Assembly: GCA_017562135.1 (NCBI GenBank)
Contig: QEYB01000282.1
Span: 1,135,501-1,199,500 of the forward strand
Length of the DNA: 64,000 bases
Reading direction: 5' to 3'
DNA from: Dipylidium caninum
Taxonomy: Eukaryota; Platyhelminthes; Cestoda; Cyclophyllidea; Dipylidiidae
This document shows positions 43,001 to 54,124 of the stretch, in pieces. Both the position numbers and the translations under genes were made by a program. Position 1 is the stretch's first letter. Every line of letters starts with the position of its first letter. The notes under the pieces were generated by a model. The model had not been told where the DNA came from. It searched no databases and saw nothing but the letters and a program-made list of their open reading frames with translations.

Positions 43001-46000
43001 ACGTCGGGGCCTGCTATCATCTGGCCCGACAGCTGGAAGCCAAGGGCAACATTGACCGTGCCATTCAGCTCTTCACTCGGGCTCGTGCCTTCTCCAGTGC
43101 ACTGCGACTCTGTAAAGCAAGTTACAATTGTTTTTTTTGGTGTTTGTGACCCTCCGTCCTCGCAACAGCGCTTGTCCAAGGGCATTTCGTTGCCACTGGA
43201 GTCCTACTTCACGAGATCAGTGGACTTAAAGACCCTGGATTACTGTAATTTTGTTCTAATTACGCAATTTTGACGGCAACTTTAAAGGCAACCCTTCTTC
43301 TAGTCTTGTAAATTTCAAGTTGTTCTCCCGTGATCCTTTGGCCCATTGGAGTAGGTTCACTTCGCCCTTTTGGGAAAGTCTTGAGGCCTCACGACTGTAC
43401 CATCGGCTGTTTTTCCCCCGTCGTAGAAGTGTTTAGTCTTCGCATCACTCGAATGCCCCTTTTGTAGACTCACAGTCGGAATGAACACCTCTACAGTCTG
43501 GCCCAGTTGGGGAGTGTGGAGGACATGCTGGACGCCGCGCGTCACGTGGAGCATCAGGAGGGCTTCGAGGACAAAGCCGTCATGCTCTACCACCGAGCGG
43601 GTCACCTCACCACGGCTATTAATTTGGCCTTTGAAAAGCAACAATTTGGTGCTCTTACCAATATAACTAGCGATGATTTTGGCACTGATTGTGATCCTGA
43701 ATTGATAAGAAAGTGTGCCAATTTCTTCCTAAAGAATAATGAATTCACCAAAGGCGTAGAAATTCTCGCCAAGGGCAAATTGGTAAAGTTTTGTTAATAT
43801 TCTCACCACATACTTGGTATGCTCTCTTTTTCTGTCCTCACGTAGCATTTGACTGATGTCAAAAGAAAAACACGTGTCTTCTGTCAGAGTCGGAAACTAT
43901 GAAATGGGCGTCAGATATAAGGAGACGACACAACATCCGTTGGCATGCATGAATTTCTGTCAATGATCGGCCTTTTTGAAAAAAAATCTTCTGTTTTGGA
44001 GTTAGTAAAGCGTTGAGAATCTTTTATAGTATCATTTTAGTCGTTGTATTTCCTTCTGCTAAAAGTTATTTGCAATTACGGCAAAGGCAATGATCGTTCG
44101 GTGAAATGTGGAGGGTGTATGAAGAAAGATGTGGTAAAATGTCAAAGTGTAGAGAAGTGATTAAATCTGTCAATATTAAATGAAACTTCAACTGGTCTTC
44201 GTGCCTTATCATTCTGCAAAATTCTTCCGTTCCGATTGAGCAACGCTGGTTGTTTTACCGTCATGAGTTTCTTCTCATGCCTGATATCAACATCCTCACG
44301 GCAATGGAATTCCGCTGCAGTTAACTTTTATTTTTTCAATGAAACTTTGCCTTAGGGGATGGATTCTGATCTGCCCATTTGCTTGATTGTTTTCGGTTTC
44401 CCAACAAAATCCCCTTTTCATCGCAATTGATGATTTGGTGTAAAAGTGGCGACAGTCAAGGACACCGGCTCGGTCCTACGCTCGGTTGATCGTCGCCAGT
44501 TGCCTCTGTTCGTGTGGCCGACACACTGGAGGCCTATCTTTTGCCTCTTCATTTATCGTACACAGATGTTTTTCCAACACAACTGTGGTCGTATGAAGGG
44601 CTAATTCCTATCTGGTTCACACTCTTGTTAGTTTCTTCTGCGCTTATTTATATGCTTAAGTTCAGCGGGTATCCACGTCTGATCCGAGGTCAGGGGAGGC
44701 GTGCGCCACAGTGGGAGCCCACAGAGGGAGCGATAGAAGGACATGAGCGAAGCCAACGCAACACAACCGTAGTCGTATGGGAGCTAATTTCTCTCTAGTT
44801 CACACTCAAATTCACGAAAAGTCTTGCCGACGGATGTCTTCCTCGAGATGAGGCATCTTTATGATACTCAAAGTGCCTTAGAACAGCATTGACCATTTTT
44901 TTAGCACACCCGAATGCCTCGCTAGTGTTTCTCCAAGGTTTTTGGGCTTCGCCACGATTAAATTTGTACTCGAACAAGAAAAGTAAATGCAAATTGCGTC
45001 TCCTTTTCATCTGATTTCCGCGAAAAATAAATTCAAATTCACGTGCAGCCATGGAACATTTTCACAGGAAGACTAAGACGAATTCATTTAACACTTATAA
45101 ATACAAAACATCGAGCAAGGCACTTTGCTTAATTGCGATTAAAAACAGACTAAACAAAAGCAGTCGAATAATTTTTGTGGTTAAACCTATGGAAATTCAA
45201 CAATGTCTCCTCATATTATTTATAAAATTGTTTACTACTTATCATTAAATTATAGCAACTGTTTTGTCGCTATTGTTTATCCGAATTTAAGGGAATTCTA
45301 AAGTTAATGACATGCACAATGGGCAAAATGGAGGACTTTGGACGACCATACTCCTCCCTTCTCGTCCTCCTAACTCCAACTCACTTCAAATACACAAACA
45401 TGTTAATCAATTTTCTACTTTCCCATTCTTTCCGTCGACAGTGGATGGAAGCGGTAAAGGAGTGTACAAACTATGAGGTCCCCTTGAACGAAGAACTGGT
45501 AGAACGACTAACTCCACCCGGAAAAGATACATCCGAGGCGGAACGACGGGAAGTGCTTACCACGCTTGGATATGCATGTCTCTCTCAGGGCCTGTGCCAT
45601 CTAGCCTGTAAGAAGCTGACCCAAGCCGGTGACCGTATAAACGCTATGAAGGCCCTTCTGCGCTCCGGTGATACCTCCAAGATCATTTTCTTTGCGAATG
45701 TCAGTAAACAACGAGCCATCTACATACTGGCTGCAAATTACCTTCAGACCCTCGGCAATTGGCGCACCGATGCTGTTGTTGTGAAGCACATTGTACAATT
45801 TTACACACGAGCGAAGGCCCTCGACTCACTGGCGTACTTCTACGAGGCCTGCGCGCAGGTAATGAGACCGGTTGATGCGGTGCTTTTGCGTGGATGTGGA
45901 TGTTAACCGAGTTAATTGCGAGCCCACGGAGCTGCTCTCGCTCCTCGCCGATATCCAAGACCCGCTAGTAGAGCCTAACTCCTCTATAAGCAGTATCCTC

Positions 46001-48277
46001 GTGAACCCAGACAGTTCACATAATTTGTCTGCTAAGCATTAGAACATAAAAATTGGGCATCATGTTTGCTTTTCAGCCACGTGATTGGCATTTAACAGAT
46101 GCTAATTCGTCTAACCGACAATGATTACGATTAGTGTTGGCAACAAATACCATGAGGGCATAAGCTACAATGGCATTAATTCTACGAAATCCTTACTTTA
46201 CCGATGTTCCACGTGGTTAAGTGTTTGAGGCACTAATGCAGCCGCTTCCAACAAAGGTCGAGTACATTGACTAAGTAAAATGTTATCACTTCTTAAACAC
46301 GCTTTGCTAAAAATTGGACTCCCTCTCGCCTTCCCTTCGTGTCCGCGATGGTTGTTTTGATCAAGACACATTGTAGTAGGCTGAAAAAAAAACACGTGTA
46401 CTCATGCACAGAGTACAAAGAAGTTGAAAACAGGACTTTTTTTCTCAAAATTCTCCTCTTCTTTATGTTTTCTCTTCGGTTTTTCACCTGATAGGAGAGT
46501 AATGCAATTATGCTTGAAGTCATCTAATGCCACATCATACATCTACCCTGCCATTTAATCCTACTCTTTCTCAAATGGTATAATTTAAAATGAGTGCCAT
46601 CTAATAGGCGATATCGAAACGATTGTCTTTACCTGTAGTTCACTTGCCTAACGACTCACAGAGTTAACTAAACGCCAGACTTTTGTTTAATATCAATAAT
46701 ATTAGTAATCATAAACACTTTTATATTACGAGGATATCCTAAGAGAATACACAGAAATTATTCCGAATTATCACGAATAACAGAATATTTTGCTTACCAG
46801 GGACCATCTATTTCGAGAACGAAGATGTAAATATATTGCTTAAGCAAAACTACCTGGTGTAAATAATAAAAAATTGCAATTTTCGTTAGTTGTATACCAA
46901 ATTAAATTCTTTTACTTTGCCTTTTAGATGGAAATTGATGAATACCATAATTATGAAAAGGCCATAGGAGCCCTAACAGAGGCTTTTAAGGCGCTATCAA
47001 GAGCCGCTGCAGGCACCTCAGAAGAAGCAACGGGTTCGAGGGTAGAACAGCGTCTTTACAATGTCAAATCCAAAGTCATGCTGTGTAAAAGGTTTCTGGA
47101 CACGCAAACGTGAGTTCATTATGGCATGAAAGTATAGTACCAAATTTTGATGGAAGATTACTTGGGTGTGATGGAGGTCTTGGACTAAAATTACCTCGAA
47201 TATCGCCTAATTTCCTCTTCCTATTTTTAAGGTTATTTGAGGATGACCCGGTGGAAGCATTGGGTCAATGTCAAGCGATGTTAGATGAACCAGACACAAC
47301 TCTAATCATCCGTGCTGGTGACATCTACGCAACGATCGTGAAATTTGATGGCTCACGAACGATATCGGGCAGTACGTCATTGCTCAGTAACTTAACACTG
47401 GAATACCTTTCAGGAAAATTAATTTAATAGTGCTAAGATGAAAATAGGGTGATCGGCGTTACTATAAATGTGAAAGCAGAGTCTTTTCCAAACACTAAAA
47501 TCTCCTATATTTCGTTCGTTTTATTTCGTCCACTGCTCATCATAACTTGAAAATTTGCCCATTGCCGTAATGGATGAATCGTCAGAATTTATCCATGTTT
47601 ACGACTGACGTTTGGGAAGATTTTTTTGAGAGGCACACGGGGAATTACACCTCAGCCAACCGGAGAGTGAACTTTGACGTCTCTGGTTATCAAAGACCTT
47701 GGGGCTTTTCCTCTTTAAAATGTTCTGCCTGTCGTGATGAATATTTCACCATTAAACCAAATTTTCCCACCCCACTGTGCTCTCCAGTAGCCGAGTATTC
47801 GCGCTGATTACCATGTAGCGTTTCATTTTTGTGTCACATCGGTCCTGTCACCGTAAATCCAAGTAATGCAACCCAAAATATACCAAATTTAGAAACCTTT
47901 TGTTTCAGAAAATGTCACCGTATTTGCTTCCTTTTAGCGAAAGGGGATTTAAAATGTTGGGATTTGGACAATTTATGGGGCAGTTGTTTTGATTTCTTCT
48001 CAAACTGGTATTTCTTCGCTCTCAGGCCTACGCATGCCTCCAAGAAATGCGAGATAAACTCGGCGGACCTGAAGCCCTAACGCGTTACATAGACGAGGCG
48101 ACACAAAATGAAATATTTCGAGCTCTCGATCTGCCTTTACCTGCATTAGCAGAGTTTAAAAGAAGTTTTTCAGGGGAAGATACTGGAGGTGAAATGACAG
48201 TTGAAGACTGTTTGGAGTCAATTGAAGATAACGCGGACTTTACACTTGAAAGTGACTGTGAAAGTGGAAAAAATTAG
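34050..48277 (+). CDS. IFT140: Intraflagellar transport protein 140 (IFT-A core), with a 2-nt frame disruption
   Basis: Retrograde ciliary transport subunit with N-terminal WD40 propellers and C-terminal TPR-like helices. Exons: 34050-34190, 34218-34546, 34579-34691, 34728-34945, 35109-35313, 35359-35670, 36381-36676, 37677-37752, 38003-38094, 38135-38262, 38310-38605, 39961-40220, 40298-40432, 41867-42094, 42268-42432, 42476-42666, 42709-42804, 42838-43116, 43468-43782, 45442-45858, 46928-47109, 47232-47337, 48026-48277. About 1610 residues (human about 1462). Landmarks: start MSLYYS; GEMILAMALGENLVRLWDI; GTVKQLL-like GTVKQLI; GVEVPYYYFITK; DAILNFSFYLAHGEMDAAFKS; RSTAVWKNMAKMCV; EVPRML; FEDKAVMLYHRAGHL; ACAQMEIDEYHNYEKA; LDLPLP near the end. 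Exon 42838-43116 has two extra bases at 42905-42906. A short exon between 47337 and 48026 was not found. The donor after 43116 is GC. ATTAAA at 48408 is a plausible poly(A) signal. Confidence 0.93.
38990..39850 (-). mobile_element. Degenerate mariner-family transposon remnant, copy A (IFT140 intron)
   Basis: It lies in intron 38606-39960, antisense to IFT140. On the minus strand, 39736-39446 begins MKTKVELHPLFLYDTKF and continues DAALQAARNVNEAFG, the helix-turn-helix start of mariner transposases (LLYEFKLGHNAAEAARNINEAFG type). Further along, around 39320-39230, a frame reads IISCDEKGILLGN, matching the mariner catalytic block ITCDEKWI. Stops and frame breaks show it is dead. Ends are approximate; terminal repeats were not resolved. 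Confidence 0.72.
40525..41700 (-). mobile_element. Degenerate mariner-family remnant, copy B (IFT140 intron)
   Basis: It lies in intron 40433-41866. It shares with copies A and C the flanking text GACTAAACAAAAAC (41653 region) and, with C, GGAAACTATGAA and TTCGGTGAAATG. On the minus strand the frame 41456-41238 contains FWQFEYRKGG and GGPPPARVGN, which fit the mariner RWFKKFRSGD...SGRP segment. It is the most diverged copy and clearly non-functional. Borders are approximate. Confidence 0.6.
42110..42260. repeat. Pyrimidine-rich CTC/TCC tract in an IFT140 intron
   Basis: Almost pure C and T with CTCCTC repeats fills the intron 42095-42267. It forms a long polypyrimidine stretch before the acceptor at 42267. 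The open frame across it is low complexity. Confidence 0.8.
43885..45160 (-). mobile_element. Degenerate mariner-family remnant, copy C, carrying an rDNA insertion (IFT140 intron)
   Basis: It lies in intron 43783-45441, antisense to IFT140. On the minus strand around 45000-44795 a frame reads HLLFLFEYKFN, then NTSEAFG, then VNAVLRHFEYHKDASSRG, the N-terminal region of mariner transposase. The stretch 44165-44622 is nearly identical to 39058-39525 in copy A, whereas 44760-45160 is clearly more diverged from copy A. A rDNA fragment splits the copy at 44622-44760. Borders are approximate. Confidence 0.7.
44622..44760 (-). rRNA. Inserted fragment: 5' end of 28S rRNA joined to ITS2-like sequence (non-functional)
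   Basis: The minus strand at about 44693-44622 reads GACCTCGGATCAGACGTGG, then ACCCGCTGAACTTAAGCATA, then an AATAAGCG/GAAACTAACAAG-type continuation. This is the well-known start of eukaryotic large-subunit rRNA. Adjacent 44696-44760 would then be the 3' end of ITS2; that part is inferred from position only. The piece is about 140 bp, lies antisense in an IFT140 intron and is flanked by imperfect copies of a roughly 46-bp mariner segment (44577-44622 and 44760-44806). It cannot make a functional rRNA. Confidence 0.8.
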
Positions 48278-51200
48278 AAAAAATAGATGGTGACTGAACA
48301 GGTTAAGGATGATTGTACTACTATTACTAATTATTACTAGTTTGGTGTTGATCTAAACAATGGCATTTTGTTAATGCGACCATAGTCTATTAGAGTGAAC
48401 TCACGGAATTAAAGACTTTTATTGCCGGAATGAAGGACGCCAATACAAATTATGTTTGAAGTGTGAAGGAATTTAGTGTGACACAACGTAGAACTAAATT
48501 TTTCCCAAAGTACTGAAGAAGTAGAACCTTATTTTTTTAGGTTTTGCAGGTTCAAAAATAATATTTTTAACATGATAACTTGACAAAAACCAAAATAATG
48601 CCTTTTTACCGACCAGCTTTTCCGCTTGACAGTGATTAATTGTATGGGTTTCGAGGGAAGAACAAAATTTTCACATAATTTAGTTGACTGCAGTGCAGCG
48701 AAAATAAGACACTCCATGCCTTCGGGTGTAATCATTAGGTTACATAATCCCACTTTGCCATCAAGACATCTGGTTGTGTAACCATTTAAAATGTATTATG
48801 TTCGCAAAGTTGTAACCAAGAAGATTTGTCACGATGTCAAAGCAGAGAAATCGAACAGTAAAAGTGTAGGTGATAAGTGTTAGGCCGCAGAAAGTGGTCT
48901 GACTCCATATTTTGAAAAACATTATTCTTATTCCGCAGGAAATGTTGAATACAGTGCATCATAGATCTGGGAAATGTCGGCTGTCAGATTAAATGGCGAG
49001 AAAAGATGTTTCCGATAAGGCATTGAAGGGAGAGGTAAGAAATAGATCCAATTTAAGTTTCAGAAATTTGGTCATTTATGTAATATCGGGGGAAGGGAAA
49101 AGTCGAAGAAAAAATAACCATGCTGAATGATATTGTAATGGGGAGTGAGCATTTTAGAAAACGAGTGACAAAATTAAGGCAAAAGTGCAAAAATAGGAGT
49201 AAGTTATTGAACTGGACACTTTAAAAGGCAACTTGTCTGTATACAGCCCTCTTCCTCGCTGCGACCATACTTTGGTGTCAGCGATCTATTTATTGAGGTG
49301 CGTACTTAATCATTTGGATAACATTAAACGCTTTATCTGCATCCCTAGCCGACTTTGTATAAGCGATGTAGCTACTAACGTAGGTCGTTCAAGATGTATT
49401 CGAATTAGGCAAAGCGGCCGAGGGAAATTTATTTTCTGCAGGATTGTAAACCTTTAATCTCTTTTTCATCTGACAATTATGCACAAAATCACATAAATTT
49501 TCTGATTCATATAGTACATGGAAATTCATTTTAAAGGAGCGGTTTGTTGTCTCGTAACTTTCCATGTCAACAAATTTCGTGTGGTTGGGCCAGGAATTGT
49601 CTTCACCATACCTTGTTTATGTGGTCCCATCTACCTGAGGTATTTTCGTCATTATTACGGTTTTCCTTCAATCTATGCACAAAACCGAGGTTGATTTATT
49701 TTTCACCATCATAATATTTCCCCAGTGGATGCGATACTTGGGTCAAATAAAATTTAAGGAAAGCATAAAACGATTATCTGACTGAAATTAAAATATGAGG
49801 CCTTTTCTATAAACTCACGCAAACAACACTTACTTATTACTGCCTAGTAGGGTTTAAGATATTTCTGAATTCAAGCAAATTATTTGAAAGGCAGGGGGTT
49901 GACAGTCCTCCTCTTTCTATGAAAGACGTGAAATCTGCAATATCTTGTTTTATGAACTGATGACTGAACTACTCGGACGGGTACACAGGTGGTGCTCCAG
50001 CCTCGCGGTCGTGTTTGGCCTAGAAGGCCTTTTTTTAAGTATATTATTAAGCCGTTTTCTTTACACGCGTAATTTAAGAAAACAATTGGCCGCATATTGC
50101 TAAAACTGTCCATCATCATGTCACATTTAAAAATTTGATATGTGTGCGATAATAAATAGTATCAGTATTCTCCTCCCACGTCATTATGAGGATATTTACG
50201 ACGGGTGTTGTGGCTTGTGAACGGTTTTGTAAACTGCGACAAGGGAAATCCGTTACATTAAAATGTAAGATAAATCATTTCAAAGTCATAGTGAAGATCA
50301 AATGCGGCAATAGACACGTGAAACTACCTTCGACACGGAAAACTTAAGTAACTCCGCATTTTGTATTAAGGCTGTGAGGCTACCGGCGAAAGGCTGACCC
50401 GTCAACGTTGTGAAAAGTTCAAATTGCGTCGTGGTGTAAATTTTCTCAGCTTTTGCCGGGTTTACGAACCTTCTGCAAAAACATGTTAATGTGCGGCATT
50501 TCTATCACATGTCGGAGATTCGGAAACGACTATCTTAAACTAATTAAGTTGGAAGGGCATATATTAATTGATCGTTTTTCATACCAATATATGAATCGCA
50601 AATAAAGTTAATGGTTAACAGACGCCAGTCAGGCGGACGAAATTATTAGCTTCGTGGACCGCGTTTTCGTCTTGGTGTGTATTAGTGGTTTCGGGTTAGT
50701 GTTTTGTTCCCCCATTTTTCTCTCATGTTTCTTACGAAATCATTATATTGTATCCCCTTGGCCTGCGTCTCGTATGCAATTGTCGCTATGACAAATGCGT
50801 AATATGCGAATAATAACAATCTCAGATCTCGGTATCCCTTGCATGAAAAATGCTAAAGGTGCTTTCCTTTCATGTGTACTTACTAGCTTTATTCCGAAGT
50901 GTTCTATCAGCATCAAATTGGTGGATTATATCTTTTTTAGTCTTCCAATTGTAGCATCCAATGTAACTAAGAGTCATGCGACAATAAATAGTAGTCTCCT
51001 GAACAACCATTGTTTTATACGGCATCGCCTCGGGTGTTTTGTATTTCTCGTGCGTAACCTATGTGTTCACGAATTCCTCCCGATGGGAATCGTCCCCCCG
51101 AATTCCTCCATCCACAAGCCTTTGGGTAAGTACTTCTTTGGTTCCCTATTTCATGTTTCCTGCTATCACTACTCACATTTGTCTTTATAGATACTTACCT

Positions 51201-54124
51201 TCAACCTCATCGGCTAACGCGTCTTGTACTCGACTAACACATTTCAGTCCTGAAAGTACCCATTCGGTGACCTACTGTTCTCAACAGAATGTCTATCAAT
51301 CCACGGCAGGTCCATAGCTTGACTGTTATATCCATTTTACATCATTTGAATTTGACCCATTCTACACTTTATCCATCCTAGGAAACGCGAATACAGCGCG
51401 TGTGATGCTTCATTCAAGAATGGATTGGAAAAGCCGATGTTTAGTGGATCCTTGGGAAGGCATCACGCCTACGTCGGTGCCTGATTGTGGTGACCGTCTG
51501 GTTACAAACGCTGCAAATCAGCGATATACTGTGTTATTTTCCCCAATTCAGCAAAAAATGTGAATAATTTCCAACTCCGTAAGCGTGCAATCTTGGGGTG
51601 ATTTACGCTTCTCTTTCTTTTGTAAAATGCTTCCATAGTATGTTACATAGTTATTGTTAACAACTCATAGTGTGTCTGAAGGATGAATCTAACTTCCTCA
51701 GCAGTGGAATGATTCTTATGTAATGTTGCACAATATTCCTGTTTAAATTTCAGTAACTTTGTCTCTCAAGTGACCAAGGGGTCTTAAGTAGGACCATCCT
51801 GTAATTCTAATGACATTTCACTTTTCTCAAAATCGCCTACTCCACCGCATTGGCCCCAAAAGAGCCAATAAGCTAGATGTTTAACGCATCCCTTTCAGTG
51901 AATAAGTGTAGGTATAGCTCTATGGAAGTGGTTCAGATCTCGCTTTGCTCGGCATTTTCATATATAACCCCACCTATAATAAGGCTTTCAGGGCAAAAAG
52001 GAAAAAAAACGCGAAGTCCGTCATACCGTTTGCCTCAGATTATTGTTTGTGTTGAATTGAAAGTTGGGATGGCGAGATTTTCCTATGTGAAAAATAAGAA
52101 AACCAGATAGCCATGTTCTGGGATCCCGTAATTATAAAAATTGTTACGGTATAGCAAACCTCGAAGGAGCTTGGTAAAGTGCGAGGACCCTAAACAGAAA
52201 CTTTCAACAGATAGGTTGAATTCAATTCTGCTCTAAGCGTAGTGTTGTTGGTAAAGGTTGTTGGCTAATCCAATGTAACAATTTTCGTTCAAGGTGTACA
52301 TGCGTTATGGCGTTGTGTGCTGATTTTGAGATAAAATGGTACAGTGGTAAGTATGGCACTGGTTATTGTTGGCAAATAATCAAAGCATGCAGCCAGTACT
52401 AGGCCTTTACGCTTCATTTGAATCGGTGGGAATGTTGCGTTAAATAGGTTGTGATGTCGATTTCATTTTATGAGGCTTTATTCAGGGTGTTCCTGGGGTC
52501 GTGGTACATGTATTTTATATCCGTTTGAACGATGTAAAATGAAACACATTGCAAGGGCGATGGCGCATGACGCCTTGCTAGAATAAGACCTAAAACCAGT
52601 AGATTGAATTCATATTCTGGTAGGGATATGTTAAAATACATGAGTTTCTATAAAACGCTTCAAGCAAGTGTGAGATGTGATTTGTGCGGCGCTGTTGTGT
52701 CAATGTGCGATGTACTTAGCATTGACCACGTTAGCTTTAAGTATGGCTGACTACCCACTCAGTACACCGGGGGCAGAACTGCCTCTTTAACACAATTATC
52801 AGACAAATTACGAACTTACACTACTCACAATGCGGTTTGTAATCCGGAATCTAGAAGTTCTCCAAGTTCATTTAAATAAGCTTAATATTATAAAATAGCT
52901 GCAAGTCATATCTTGTATCAAGGGAAGGCTTAAACGACCCCCCCTTGCAGTACTCGCTGCATTGCATTGTCTCAAAGTACATAAACAATTCAAAACAACA
53001 GTAGATTCAGGGCAACTGGCGCCCGTTACCTACTCACCTCAACGGTTTTCTCGATTTCATAAATACCTGAAATAACGATAGCGAAATCACTGTGATTTCT
53101 CCAACCAGTTATCCCGTGGACAGCTTGAGGCCAATGTGGGTTATAGGCAAGTTATTAAAGCCGTTAGACATAGCTATTGGCGTCAAAGGCTGTTTAAAAG
53201 AAAACAACTCAAAGGAGTTGTGCCTTACACGATAACGGAGCCGTTCACCTGTGCAACCCGTAACTCGGTTTTTTGGAGTTATCATCGTTAACTGCGATTG
53301 CCAGCCAGATAGTGAATTCAAATTTCGGGGTCTAGAAAAGCGGAAGCCGAGAATACCAGCCTTGACTTATGATTAATGTTGCAAAGTCACATCTGCTAAT
53401 CCTAGAGATGAATAAACCAAATCTTCATCTCTGAGAGCTCAGGCAAAACTCATCACAATTTTGCTGAAGGTTACTGAAACTGACCTCGGCGCTGTCAGAC
53501 ATGCTAGATTAAACGCAGGATATATTCAAAAAGTATTTACATAAGAAGATTGTCATAAAAATCCGGGGTGATTGAGGCAGCGACAGCGTAAAACATGGAT
53601 ACAAGCAGAACTCGATTTCAATCCATCTTTTAAAAGCAGTTCCTGAGGGTACACAACTGAGGAGACAGTAAGGTTGGCGAAACTCACTACTCCAGAGAGG
53701 ATACGTGTTTTCGGGAAGGTTCGAGAGCGAACTGCCACTCCCGTTATGCCACGAATTCTTCGACCGACTTCAGTAAGAAAGCACAAGCGTAAAATACGGG
53801 TTACGCTCTCAACCCCGTGACAAAGCTCTTACAAACGAAGCGACCAACAAGCCGACGCCGTGGAGAAAATACCAAATTTGCTCGAACTTTATCAGCCTAC
53901 CAGGAGTTACCACAGTAAATCAAACAGCGCCAATACCAATTTATTGTTAGGCTCATGCCACCAGAATACAGTTGGCCAATTAGAAATTTCCGAGATTCAC
54001 GGTTACACACGAATGAAGAATTATATATGTACAAACTTATTACCAGCCATCATCAAAATAACTCGGGATCTTAAAAGTTAGAGAACGAATTGAAATGTGC
54101 TCCCACAAATTGTCCGCCAGAAAG
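48278..54124. other. Gene-poor A+T-rich interval between convergent IFT140 and UBE2R
   Basis: About 5.8 kb. Only short or low-quality frames are present. The longest (50795-51190 plus, 131 codons) and a 77-codon minus frame (53786-53553) show no domain I recognise and lack clear splice partners. No tRNA, rRNA or obvious tandem repeat was seen. It holds the 3' UTRs of both neighbours and perhaps decayed mobile elements. Confidence 0.55.

Noticed and set aside
44514..44798. A 94-codon plus-strand open frame
   Set aside because: It reads across antisense mariner and rDNA sequence and so is not a gene.
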